From: Kibdelosporangium aridum
GTDB taxonomy: Bacteria > Actinomycetota > Actinomycetes > Mycobacteriales > Pseudonocardiaceae
DNA: 64,000 bases
NCBI RefSeq assembly: GCF_900176515.1
Contig: NZ_FWXV01000003.1
Span: 961,122-1,025,121 of the forward strand
Reading direction: 5' to 3'
In this document: one piece after another, positions 51,323-59,914 of the stretch
Position numbering within the stretch: the first letter of the stretch is position 1
Layout: each line of letters starts with the position of its first letter
Made by a program: the position numbers and the translations under genes
The notes under the pieces: generated by a model
Seen by the model: only the letters and a program-made list of their open reading frames with translations
Databases searched by the model: none
What the model was told of the DNA's origin: nothing

Positions 51323-51715
51323 TGTTTCGCGGTTCGCGTGACGACTGGGGGCACGCGGACCTATTCGAGGGGTTTGTCTCTTTTGCCGGTTCAGTCCCGG
51401 CGCATCTCCTGGGTCATCACACCTGTGCCGCCGATTCGTATGGCGTGGCCCGTCTTCAGGTTTGTTCCGTCGAGGGCTACTTGGTTCTTCACCGGGTGCG
51501 GCCTCCGGCCCCCGAATTCCAGCGTAGGCCGAAGGGCCGACAGAACTGGGCCACCACGAGTAGCGCGGACAGCGGTTATCCACAGTGGCCAGTTGTCCAC
51601 AGGCACCGGCCCCGAGCTCTCCCACTCCGCACTTTCCTTGCAATAACCTGGAATCAGGGGTCCCCCTTGCGGGCGGGGAGGGGAATGGCGGTGTCTGGGA
51701 ACGATTCCACACACT
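51323..51715. other. Intergenic region with two consensus DnaA boxes
   Basis: No convincing gene. Two same-orientation DnaA-box sequences, TTATCCACA (51576-51584) and TTGTCCACA (51593-51601), start 17 bp apart. Several partly overlapping frames are open because of base composition, none with a recognisable family. It runs directly into the 15-bp repeat array. Confidence 0.5.
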
Positions 51716-52100
51716 TTGACCGGGCTCCTGGGCGGGTTCCCTTGGCTGGGCTTCCTTGGCCGGGTTCCCTGGGCCAGGTTCCCTGGGCCGGGCCCATTCC
51801 CTGGGGTTCCCTTCACGGGCTCTGTTTGGCCGAGTTCCCTTCACCGGGTTCCCCGTGGCCGGACTCCCTTGGCCGGATCCCCTCCCGTCGGACCCTCCTT
51901 CCCGCGGGCCTCCTTCCCGTCGGGCCCTCTTCCGCCGGGCTGCCTTTGGCCAGGCTCACTCCGCCGGGCCCCTTCCCCGGGGTTCCCTTGGCCCGATTCC
52001 CTTGGCCGGGCTTCCTTCGCCGGATCCCCTCCGTCGGCCGCCTTTCCGTCGGACCCTCCTTCCGCCGGATGCCCTTCCGCCGGGTTCCTTTGACCCGCCG
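51716..52100. repeat. Degenerate 15-bp tandem repeat array
   Basis: About 25 variable copies of a unit like TTCCCTTGGCCGGGC follow each other; toward 52.0 kb the period is exactly 15 bp. Because 15 is a multiple of three, all frames show five-residue periodic peptides (for example NPAEG/DPAKE on the minus strand). Absence of a start, ribosome site or conserved fold argues against a protein gene. It lies between the FadR-type regulator and the SDR/monooxygenase operon. Confidence 0.75.
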
Positions 52101-52151
52101 ACGAAGCCCGCCGACGAAGGTTGCTTTGGCGGACCTGCGATGCCACCAGCG

Positions 52152-52955
52152 TCAAGCGGAATGTATTGGCTGGGCTGAACGCATCGCCGCGACCACGCCG
52201 CCATCGACGAGCAGGTCGGAGCCGGTGATGAAGGTCGATTCCGGGCCGAGCAGGAAGGCTGCCGCGGCCGCGATGTCGTCGGGTGTGCCTATGCGCCCGG
52301 TTGGTGACGTGTCGATCATCGTCCGCATGACTGTTCCGTGGTCCGAGGCCAGATCGGCCTCGCTCATCGGAGTTGAGACCACGCCGGGACTGATTGCGTT
52401 GATCCGCGCGCCGCGCTGGCCCCAAGCGACGCTCGCGGCCTGCACTTGGATGTGGTTGGCGCGTTTGCTTCGGGCGTAAGCGGCCTCGGGTGGTGAATCG
52501 CCTAGGGCAGGTAGCTCGCCGCGAGCCAGCGCACGTTCCTCCTCCGCGGTCAGTCGCGTCATGTGCCCGGCCATGCTGGAAATGATCACTCCGGCGCCGC
52601 CGGGTGCGACCACGCCACCGAACTCGGCTAGGACGTGCGCCACTCCGGCCAAGTTCACCTTCACGATGGTCTCGGCTGGGGCCTGCGCTGGAGAAAGCCC
52701 TGCCGTGTGCGCGATCTGGGTGACGGGACCGAGGGACGCTGCCACCTTGGCCAGGGAAGCCACCGACTCCGCCGACGAGACGTCCACGCGGTGCGTGGTG
52801 ACCTGCTGTCCCTCGGCGCGCAACGTGTCGGCTGCCGTGGTCAGCCGGGACTCGTCGAAATCGGCGAGCAGCACGGCCTTGCCTGTGCCCTGGCGGCGGG
52901 CTATCGCCAGGCCCATGCCGCCGATGCCGATGACGACGAGCACTTCCCTGTTCAT
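52152..52955 (-). CDS. Short-chain dehydrogenase (last gene of monooxygenase operon)
   Basis: A 267-residue SDR starting MNREVLVVIGIGGMGLAIAR (nucleotide-binding Gly-rich motif), with LADFDES at the end of strand 2 (NAD-favouring acidic residue), SSMAGHM as catalytic Ser region, YARSK as Tyr-Lys pair, and TGSDLLVDGGV near the end. It replaces the NNAG motif by a divergent HTAG. Its ATG overlaps the stop of the upstream beta-propeller gene. Role inferred: oxidation or reduction of the product of the operon. Confidence 0.88.
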   Translation of the reverse strand: MNREVLVVIGIGGMGLAIARRQGTGKAVLLADFDESRLTTAADTLRAEGQQVTTHRVDVSSAESVASLAKVAASLGPVTQIAHTAGLSPAQAPAETIVKVNLAGVAHVLAEFGGVVAPGGAGVIISSMAGHMTRLTAEEERALARGELPALGDSPPEAAYARSKRANHIQVQAASVAWGQRGARINAISPGVVSTPMSEADLASDHGTVMRTMIDTSPTGRIGTPDDIAAAAAFLLGPESTFITGSDLLVDGGVVAAMRSAQPIHSA

Positions 52956-54388
52956 CCGATCTCCTGCGGTATCCGGAGCACCGTGCCATCTCCCGACACG
53001 TGCAGGGAGCCGTCCGGGGCGACGGCGAGTCCGACGAACCGTCGAGGGCAACCGGGCATGCCGTGTACGAAAAGCTCGCGGGGACGTTCCGGGCTGAGGG
53101 GAAGGTCGGCGGCGACAACCCGGCGTTCACCGGTCTGCAGGTGGATGGCCAGGACTCGGTGAAGTCCGACCTCCACGACGAACAACTCGTCGCCATGCAC
53201 GGCCAAGCCCTGCGGTGCGGCAAGTCCCGAGGCGATGGCCACGCCATCATCGATCCGGTGGACCGCGCCAGTCTCGTCGCTGACGTAGCAACGCTGCTCC
53301 GCGTCAAAAGCCACGTCCATAGGCGAGGTGAAGCCGGACGCCACCACCGTGACCTCCGTGTCGATGGCGATGACCCGTCCCGCTCCCGCCTCAGCGACCA
53401 CAAGCGCACCGTCGTCCCGCACGGCGATGCCCATCGGACGGTTCAAGCCGCTGGCACGCGTTGTGCCGTCGGTGCGTACGTCGCCGTACTGGGACGTCAC
53501 GTGCAGCTGTCCTTTAGCCGCGACGATGCCGTGCGTGAAGATGGCTAGTTCGGGTCCGGTTGGCTTCACAACGCGGTAGTGGTCTGCCGTATAGACCGCA
53601 CCGCCCGTATCGACCGTCACGCCATAAGGGCCAGCGAGGCCCTCAGGGACAACCTGACGGGTCCGGCCGTCTGGGTGCACCTCTGCGATGCCGCCGCTGG
53701 CATAGCTGGAGACATACATGCGGTTGTCGGAGTCGAACGCGGCATTGTCCAGGCACATCACACCCGTGGTGATGATCTTTCGTTGGCCCTGGTCGATGCG
53801 CGTGACGATCCCGTCCACACCACGAGACAGGACCATGAGCACGCCTTCACGGTCGAAGCGCACGGCGACCGGCTCGTGCACGTCCTCGGCGACCAGTTCG
53901 GGCGTGCCGCCGTCGAGCGGGATGCGGAAGACCTCATTGGTGAGCATGTGCGGGTAGTACAGGCAGCCGTCGGGCCCGAGTTGCATCGCGTTGCCCAACA
54001 TCAGGCCTTCGGCGAGCACTACAGGTTCCCTGCCGTCGGGGAACAGTTCGAGCAGACGGCCACCGACGCGCATTTCGTTGACGAACAAGCGATCCCCGAC
54101 GCAGGCGATGCCGTTGGGTACCTTGACCTCGTCAGAGACAAGCGTGTAGTCGCCGTGCGGATCTCGCCGCCACACCCGGCCCGGTACGAGGTCGGTGATG
54201 TACATCGACCCGTCGGCGCCGAACGCGAGGTCATCAGGTGACTGGACGGGACCGTCTGCTGGCACCGCTATTTCGACCTGGGTCGTGGCGAGGTCGATGG
54301 CGCTGATGCGCCCGCCTAGGTACTCGGCGACGTAGAGGCGGCCGTCGGGACCGAAGGCGATGCCGTTGGAACCACGGAACGGGCTCAT
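52952..54388 (-). CDS. NHL/SMP-30-like beta-propeller protein, possible lactonase
   Basis: A 478-residue soluble protein built of repeating blades: GPDGRLYVAEYLGGRISAID, GADGSMYITDLVPGRVWR, GPDGCLYYPHMLTNEVFRIP, DSDNRMYVSSYASGG, DDGALVVAEAGAGRVIAID, APDGSLHVSGDG and others, about nine or ten strand units. This is the NHL / SMP-30-gluconolactonase type of propeller, whose members include lactone hydrolases. No signal peptide. It overlaps both neighbours by ATGA and sits between a Baeyer-Villiger-type monooxygenase and an SDR, which supports a hydrolytic role on an ester or lactone. Confidence 0.82.
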   Translation of the reverse strand: MSPFRGSNGIAFGPDGRLYVAEYLGGRISAIDLATTQVEIAVPADGPVQSPDDLAFGADGSMYITDLVPGRVWRRDPHGDYTLVSDEVKVPNGIACVGDRLFVNEMRVGGRLLELFPDGREPVVLAEGLMLGNAMQLGPDGCLYYPHMLTNEVFRIPLDGGTPELVAEDVHEPVAVRFDREGVLMVLSRGVDGIVTRIDQGQRKIITTGVMCLDNAAFDSDNRMYVSSYASGGIAEVHPDGRTRQVVPEGLAGPYGVTVDTGGAVYTADHYRVVKPTGPELAIFTHGIVAAKGQLHVTSQYGDVRTDGTTRASGLNRPMGIAVRDDGALVVAEAGAGRVIAIDTEVTVVASGFTSPMDVAFDAEQRCYVSDETGAVHRIDDGVAIASGLAAPQGLAVHGDELFVVEVGLHRVLAIHLQTGERRVVAADLPLSPERPRELFVHGMPGCPRRFVGLAVAPDGSLHVSGDGTVLRIPQEIG

Positions 54389-56190
54389 CCGCCGGCCACC
54401 AGGACGTCGTCCATGCCGCCGTTCACACGCCAGTCACGCAACAGGGCGTGGAAGGCGACGGCGCCCTTGCCGAAAGAGGGGAGCACGAACGGATGCCCCT
54501 CGTTGTTGTAGTAGCCAGGGGTGCATTCGCTCAGGAATTTGTACCGCTGGGCCGCATTCTCACCCAGGCTCGCGATCCAGGCGTCCACGGCCTGCGCACT
54601 CGGCTCGACCCACCGGGCACCTCGCTTGCGGGCTTGCTCGATCACCTGGGCGATGTGCGTCGCCTGCTCGTCGAGGATGTGCGTGAAGTTCACCGACGCG
54701 GCGTTCTGCAACGGCCCCAGGGTGAAGAAGTTCGGAAAACCATTGCTGTAGAAGCCATGCAGTGTTCTTGGCCCGCTGCTCCAGCTCTCCAGCAGAGTTG
54801 TACCGCCGCAGCCGTACACCGGTAACCGGCCGAGGAAGATGTCCGACAGACCGACCTGGAAGCCGGTGGCGAAGACGATGCAGTCCACTTCGTACTCACG
54901 GTCGCCGACCACGACCGCGTTCTCCGTGACCCGCTCGACACCGCCGAAGTCGGCCGTATCCACCAGGGTGACGTTGGGGCGGTTGAAGGTCTGGAGGTAC
55001 TCGTCGCTGAACGTCGGCCGCTTGCACATGTAGCGGTACCAGGGCTTGAGCAACTCGGCCGTTGCCGGGTCCCGCACAATGTCCGCAACGCGAGCGCGGA
55101 TCTCGTTCATCTTCCGGAAATCGACGATCTCGTCGAGGTGCTCGCGTTCCTCCTGCGACAGCGAGTCGTGGATCTCGCCCCCAGTCAGGTGGTGCAGCAG
55201 CTTGGCACTGCCCGTCCACGCGTCACTGACCATGTCCTGCTCGACAAGGCCGCCGCTGACAATGCCGAGGAAGTTCTCCATGCGGCGCCGTTGCCAACCG
55301 GGCTGCAACGACGCAGCCCACTCGGCGTCCGTGCGCCGGTTCCCCCGAACGTCCACAGTAGATGGGGTGCGCTGGAGGACGTACAGGTGTTGTGCGTCGC
55401 GGGCCAGGTGCGGCACGACCTGAATTGCCGTCGCCCCAGTGCCGACGAGGGCAACGCGCTTGTCGGCGAGCTTGTGGAGGTTGCCGTTGGCGTCGCCGCC
55501 CGTGTAGCCGTAGTCCCAGCGGCTGGTGTGGAAGGTATGCCCTTTGAAGGTCTCCATACCCGGAATACCAGGCAGTTTCGGCCGGTCGAGGGTTCCGTTG
55601 GACACCACCACATACCGCGCCCGCATCTGGTCGCCGCGATCGGTGGACACGCTCCACTCGGCCGCGTCTTCATCCCAGCGCAGTTCCGTAACCGCGGTTT
55701 GGAAACACGCGTCGCGGTACAGGTCGAAGTGCCTGCCGATGGCGCGGGCGTGCTGGCGGATCTCCTCGCCAGGCGCGTACTTCCACTCGGGGACGTAGCC
55801 GACTTCTTCCAGCAACGGCATGTAGATGTACGACTCGATGTCACAGTGGATGCCCGGATACCGGTTCCAGTACCAGGTACCGCCGAAGTCCCCGGCCTTC
55901 TCGATCACCCTGATGGCGCCGAGGCCGGCCTGGCGAAGCCGTGCCGCGGCGAGCAAGCCACCGAGTCCGCCACCAAGAACGACCGCGTCGACCCGGTCGT
56001 GCAACGGCTCCCGTGTGAAGTCCGGATCGGCGTACGGATCCTCGGCGTAGTAACCGAATTGGCCCTCAGCCGGCCGGTACTGGCCAGCGCCGTCAGGACG
56101 AATGCGGCGGTCCCGCTCGGCCCGGTACTTCGCACGCAACGCGTCCGGATCGAAACCCAAGTCTTCCGGAGCCACACCGGAAATGGACAT
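54385..56190 (-). CDS. Flavin-containing monooxygenase, Baeyer-Villiger type
   Basis: A 601-residue FAD/NADPH monooxygenase. FAD motif VVLGGGLGGLLAAARL, GTWYWNRYPGIHCD (the conserved BVMO tryptophan/His segment), then FKGHTFHTSRWDYG, matching the BVMO fingerprint FxGxxxHxxxW with Asp-Tyr in place of the usual P, a second nucleotide motif VALVGTGATAIQ, and CIVFATGFQVG. Length and motifs match cyclohexanone-type monooxygenases with an N-terminal extension. It likely inserts oxygen next to a ketone. Coupled downstream to the beta-propeller gene. Confidence 0.9.
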   Translation of the reverse strand: MSISGVAPEDLGFDPDALRAKYRAERDRRIRPDGAGQYRPAEGQFGYYAEDPYADPDFTREPLHDRVDAVVLGGGLGGLLAAARLRQAGLGAIRVIEKAGDFGGTWYWNRYPGIHCDIESYIYMPLLEEVGYVPEWKYAPGEEIRQHARAIGRHFDLYRDACFQTAVTELRWDEDAAEWSVSTDRGDQMRARYVVVSNGTLDRPKLPGIPGMETFKGHTFHTSRWDYGYTGGDANGNLHKLADKRVALVGTGATAIQVVPHLARDAQHLYVLQRTPSTVDVRGNRRTDAEWAASLQPGWQRRRMENFLGIVSGGLVEQDMVSDAWTGSAKLLHHLTGGEIHDSLSQEEREHLDEIVDFRKMNEIRARVADIVRDPATAELLKPWYRYMCKRPTFSDEYLQTFNRPNVTLVDTADFGGVERVTENAVVVGDREYEVDCIVFATGFQVGLSDIFLGRLPVYGCGGTTLLESWSSGPRTLHGFYSNGFPNFFTLGPLQNAASVNFTHILDEQATHIAQVIEQARKRGARWVEPSAQAVDAWIASLGENAAQRYKFLSECTPGYYNNEGHPFVLPSFGKGAVAFHALLRDWRVNGGMDDVLVAGG

Positions 56191-56241
56191 GCAGGGTCGG
56201 CCTTTCTTTTGTGCGTATGGAGTTCTGTGTCTATGGAGTTC

Positions 56242-57009
56242 TTAGACCGCGGCCCAGCCGTTGTCGACAGGCAGGATGACGCCGGTGATGTTCGAGGCGG
56301 CGTCCGAGGCAAGGAAAACGATGGCGGCGGCCTGTTCCTCGGCATCCGCGACACGGCCCATGTTGGCCATGTACCGCGCGACAGTTTGCGGCCCACGCCC
56401 TTCGGGATCGGCGTTGACGGTGATGCCGGTCTGGGTTCCGCCGGGTGCGATGGCGTTGGCGCGGATACCCGCGTCGCGGTACATGACTGCGACGGAACGC
56501 GTCAGCCCGACGAGGCCGTGCTTGGACGCGGTGTACGCGGCTCCGGCGGCACTGCCGCGCAATGCCGCTTCAGAAGTGGTGTTGACGATGGCGCCCTTGC
56601 CTTTGGCGAGCATGTGCGGCAGCGCGGCCCGAGTGAGCAGGAACGGCGCGGTCAGGTTGACGGCGAGGACGCGGTCCCATTCGGCATCGGTGACATCCGC
56701 AGCCGCGGCCATCGAGTCCATGATCCCGGCGTTGTTCACCAGCACATCCAGGCCGCCGAAAGCACTCACGGCGGTCGCGACCACTTCCTCGGCCACCGCG
56801 AGGTCGCTCAGATCACCGGCCACCGCCACCGCGGTGCCACCAGCCGCGGTGATCTCCTCGACAACAGCCTTGGCGGCATCGGCGTTGACGTCGGCCACCA
56901 CCACCTTCGCGCCCACCTGGGCGAATTGTCGGGCCGCGGCCCGCCCGATCCCCGAACCCGCGCCGGTGACGACGACGCTGCTGCCATCAAGACCACTGCT
57001 CTGTGTCAT
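56242..57009 (-). CDS. Short-chain dehydrogenase (first gene of monooxygenase operon)
   Basis: A 255-residue classical SDR: TGAGSGIGRAAARQ, ADVNADAAK (acidic residue favouring NAD), DVLVNNAGIMD, NTTSEAALRG (catalytic Ser), YTASKHG and ITGVILPVDNGWAAV. It precedes the monooxygenase gene by 51 bp and is divergent from the TetR gene, sharing a promoter region with an 11-bp inverted repeat. A role in making the ketone substrate of the monooxygenase is plausible. Confidence 0.9.
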   Translation of the reverse strand: MTQSSGLDGSSVVVTGAGSGIGRAAARQFAQVGAKVVVADVNADAAKAVVEEITAAGGTAVAVAGDLSDLAVAEEVVATAVSAFGGLDVLVNNAGIMDSMAAAADVTDAEWDRVLAVNLTAPFLLTRAALPHMLAKGKGAIVNTTSEAALRGSAAGAAYTASKHGLVGLTRSVAVMYRDAGIRANAIAPGGTQTGITVNADPEGRGPQTVARYMANMGRVADAEEQAAAIVFLASDAASNITGVILPVDNGWAAV

Positions 57010-57024
57010 GGACCCACCGTACCG

Positions 57025-57069
57025 ACTTTTTGTCAGTCAGCGCCACATAGTCAGCGAATGACAAAAAGT
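57025..57069. promoter_or_regulatory. TetR operator candidate: 11-bp inverted repeat with 23-bp spacer
   Basis: ACTTTTTGTCA and its exact complement TGACAAAAAGT, 23 bp apart, lie in the gap between the divergent SDR and TetR genes. The half-sites are AT-rich in a GC-rich genome and the right arm is 30 bp before the TetR start, ideal for repression of both promoters. Confidence 0.7.
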
Positions 57070-57099
57070 AGTATGATCCGAACCCGGCACGGAGGTGTC

Positions 57100-57753
57100 A
57101 TGCTCAACCCGCAACAGAGCCGTTCACCAGGGCGGACAGGACGGCCGCCGCTCACCGAACGGCGCAAGGCCGAGACCCGGCTGGAAGTCGCGCGCGCCGC
57201 GGTCCGCCTCTTCCTCGCCAAAGGGGTCGCCGAAACGTCCGCCGAGGACATCGCGGCGGAGGCAGGCATCTCCTCGCGCACGCTGTGGCGGTACTTCCCG
57301 ACCAAGGACAGCTGCGTGATGCCCCTGCTGACCGGCGGGATCGAGCACACCGCGCGTCATTTGCGGTCATGGCGCAGCGATCAGGGCGTGGCGGAACTGC
57401 TGGCCATGATGCAGTCGGATTACCGCGAGTCCGCCGACGTCCGGACGGCGATGCTGAACCTGGTGCGGCTGACCAAGACCGAAGCTGGGCTGCGCGCGGT
57501 GTGGCTGGAAGCCCATCGCGAGGCCGAGCCGGTGTTCGCTGAGGCGCTCGCGCAGCGCGCCGGGTTGCCCGAACCAGACCTGACCGTCACCGTGCAGGCC
57601 GCGATGATCAACGCCGCGTTGCGGGCGGCCGTGGAGTACTACGCATCCACCAGCGGAGCGCCGAATTCGATGGAATCAGTGGTGACCGAAGCGCTGCACA
57701 TCGCCGCACAAGGCTTCCCAACGGTCCACAAAGGACAACGAAAGGGAAGGTGA
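57100..57753 (+). CDS. TetR-family transcriptional regulator
   Basis: A 217-residue regulator with the TetR DNA-binding region RLEVARAAVRLFLAKGVAETSAEDIAAEAGISSRTLWRYFPTKDS and a helical ligand domain. The ATG is chosen because GGAGG lies 4-8 nt upstream. It is divergent from the SDR-monooxygenase-propeller-SDR operon and probably represses it, responding to a substrate or intermediate. The open frame continuing far upstream on this strand is not part of the gene. Confidence 0.92.
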   Translation: MLNPQQSRSPGRTGRPPLTERRKAETRLEVARAAVRLFLAKGVAETSAEDIAAEAGISSRTLWRYFPTKDSCVMPLLTGGIEHTARHLRSWRSDQGVAELLAMMQSDYRESADVRTAMLNLVRLTKTEAGLRAVWLEAHREAEPVFAEALAQRAGLPEPDLTVTVQAAMINAALRAAVEYYASTSGAPNSMESVVTEALHIAAQGFPTVHKGQRKGR

Positions 57754-57864
57754 TCACCTTTCCACTCCCAACGTATATCGCACCCGGGGGCTTGCGGCAA
57801 GACCCCGGCGATGCCGCAGAATCACCGATCTCAAGCCAGAACCTGCGGAAATGGGAGTCGCTCA

Positions 57865-59058
57865 GTGCGCGTGTTGATGTCGACGTACGGGTCACGAGGG
57901 GACGTCGAACCTTTGGTGGCGCTCGCTTTGCGGCTGCGTGAACTCGGCGCGGAAGTGCGGATGTGCGCCCCGCCGGACTTCGCACAGCGGATGGCCGATG
58001 TCGGCGTGCCGTTCGTGCCTGTCGGCCCTTCGGCGAGCGCGCTGACAGCTTCGGCGCCGCCGGTGTCCTCTTTCAGCCAACGCGCCGCCGACCTGATCGC
58101 CAACCAGTTCGAGGCCGTCGCCGCAGCGGCGGATGGGTGTGACGTGCTGGTGGCGACCGGCATGGTGCCTGCTGCGGCAGGTGCGTTGTCGGTGGCCGAG
58201 AAACTGGGCCTGCGCGCGGTGTCCGTGACCTTCCAGCAGCTCACCCTGCCTTCGCCACACCGTCGGCCGCTGGCGTATCCGGGCAGGCCGTTCCCGCAGG
58301 GTGTGACGGACAACCGGGTGCTGTGGGACCTGGACGCCCAAAGCAACAACGAACTCTTCGGCGAGGCGCTCAACATCAACCGGACGGCGAACGGCTTGCC
58401 ACCGGTGGCCGACGTTCGCGGCTACGTCCTCGGCGACAGGCCGTGGCTGGCGACCGACCCGGTGCTGGACCCCTGGGAGGAGACGCCGGACTTCGAGGTC
58501 GTGCAGACCGGCGCGTGGATCGAGCCCGACACCCGCTCACTTCCGTCCGACGTGGAGGCGTTCATCAACGCGGGCACGCCGCCGGTGTTCGTGGCCTTCA
58601 GCACCATGCACATGCACGCGTCGGCAGACACCGTCCAGCTGGCCATCGAGGCGATCCGCGCGCAGGGCCGCCGCGCACTGGTCTCCCACAGCTCGACGGG
58701 GATCGACGACCAGGACGACTGCTTCTTCGTCGGCGAGGTCAATCATCAGGCACTGTTCAGGCGGGTGGCCGCCGTCGTGCACCACGGCGGCGCGGGCACC
58801 ACGACGACCGCCACACGGGCCGGCGCGCCGCAGGTGGTGATCCCGCAGCTGGCAGACCAGCCGTACTGGGCCAGCCGGGTCGCTGACCTGGGTATCGGCG
58901 TGGCACTCGAGGATCCCACCTCCGAGTCCGTGTCAGCCGCGGTCAAGACAGCCTTGACCGCCGAGACCCGTGCACGAGCGACCGAGGTCGCAGGCGCGAT
59001 CCGCACCGACGGCGCGGAGGTGGCCGCGAAGATGCTGCTCGGCGCTACGGCAGGGTGA
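57865..59058 (+). CDS. Glycopeptide-type GT1 glycosyltransferase
   Basis: A 397-residue GT-B enzyme like the vancomycin/chloroeremomycin glycosyltransferases GtfA-E: VLMSTYGSRGDVEPLVALALRLRELG at the N-terminus, AEVRMCAPPDFAQRMADVGVPFVPVGPS, and the donor-site HHGGAGTTTTATRAGAPQVVIPQLADQPYWASRV. The catalytic base region (GSRGDVEP His/Asp-like) is conserved. No other glycopeptide genes (NRPS, oxygenases, halogenase) are near, so the acceptor is unknown. GTG start with the typical V-R-V-L-M-S begin. Confidence 0.9.
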   Translation: MRVLMSTYGSRGDVEPLVALALRLRELGAEVRMCAPPDFAQRMADVGVPFVPVGPSASALTASAPPVSSFSQRAADLIANQFEAVAAAADGCDVLVATGMVPAAAGALSVAEKLGLRAVSVTFQQLTLPSPHRRPLAYPGRPFPQGVTDNRVLWDLDAQSNNELFGEALNINRTANGLPPVADVRGYVLGDRPWLATDPVLDPWEETPDFEVVQTGAWIEPDTRSLPSDVEAFINAGTPPVFVAFSTMHMHASADTVQLAIEAIRAQGRRALVSHSSTGIDDQDDCFFVGEVNHQALFRRVAAVVHHGGAGTTTTATRAGAPQVVIPQLADQPYWASRVADLGIGVALEDPTSESVSAAVKTALTAETRARATEVAGAIRTDGAEVAAKMLLGATAG

Positions 59059-59905
59059 GGATCTCCGCGCCGGAGTCGGTGACCACGATGGTGTGCTCGA
59101 ACTGGGCGGTCCAGCTCTTGTCCTTCGTGGTCACGGTCCAGCCGTCGTCCCAGATGTCGTAGTCGATGCCGCCGAGGGTGATCATCGGCTCGATGGTGAA
59201 CGTCATCCCCGGCTCGATCTCGGTCTGCACCGACGGCTCGTCGTAGTGCAGGATCACCAGGCCGCTGTGGAAGGACCGGCCGATGCCGTGACCGGTGAAG
59301 TCACGGACGACGCCGTAGCCGAAGCGCTTGGCGTACGCCTCGATGACGCGGCCGATCACGTTCAGGGCCCGTCCGGGCCGGACAGCCTTGATGGCGCGCA
59401 TGGTGGCCTCGTGGGTGCGTTCGACCAGGAGACGGTTCTCCTCAGCGACCTCGCCCGCGAGGAACGTGGCGTTGGTGTCGCCGTGCACGCCGCCGATGAA
59501 CGCCGTCACGTCGATGTTGACGATGTCACCGTCCTCGATCACGGTCGAGTCCGGGATGCCGTGGCAGATCACCTCGTTCAGCGAGGTGCAGCACGACTTC
59601 GGGAAGTTGCGGTAGCCGAGGGTCGACGGGTAGGCGCCGTGGTCGAGCAGGAACTCGTGCACGACGGCGTCGACGTCGTCGGTCGTGGCGCCCGGCTTGA
59701 CGGCCTTGCCGCCCTCCTGCAGTGCTTGCGCGGCGATCCGGCCTGCCACCCGCATGGCCTCGATCACCTCGGGGCTCTGTACGTACGTCGGCTCGGTGTT
59801 GCGCGCCGGGGCGGGCTTGTCGACGTACTCAGGCCTGGCGATGGTGACTGGGACTGGACGGCGCGGGCTCTGTTCGCCGGCAGTCAGCGGGGCACGTACG
59901 GGCAT
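59045..59905 (-). CDS. map: Methionine aminopeptidase, type I with N-terminal extension
   Basis: Removes N-terminal Met from nascent proteins. The 286-residue product has the five metal ligands in context: HGYR-like STLGYRNFPKSCCTSLNEVICHGIP, DIVNIDVTAFIGGVHGDTNATF (two Asp), GHGIGRSFHSG (His), FTIEPMITLGG and EHTIVV (two Glu). The extension of about 40 residues contains the linker PVPVTIARPEYVDKPAP with a Pro-rich SH3-like motif, as in mycobacterial MapB/MetAP1c. Confidence 0.95.
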   Translation of the reverse strand: MPVRAPLTAGEQSPRRPVPVTIARPEYVDKPAPARNTEPTYVQSPEVIEAMRVAGRIAAQALQEGGKAVKPGATTDDVDAVVHEFLLDHGAYPSTLGYRNFPKSCCTSLNEVICHGIPDSTVIEDGDIVNIDVTAFIGGVHGDTNATFLAGEVAEENRLLVERTHEATMRAIKAVRPGRALNVIGRVIEAYAKRFGYGVVRDFTGHGIGRSFHSGLVILHYDEPSVQTEIEPGMTFTIEPMITLGGIDYDIWDDGWTVTTKDKSWTAQFEHTIVVTDSGAEILTLP

Positions 59906-59914
59906 GTCTCAACT

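Noticed and set aside
51841..53409. 522-codon minus-strand frame running through the SDR gene and the 15-bp array
   Set aside because: The SDR is in a different frame with clear motifs; the array is open in all frames because of its period.
55138..57099. Upstream extension of the TetR reading frame
   Set aside because: It is antisense to the monooxygenase and SDR genes; the true start has GGAGG and gives a normal TetR N-terminus.
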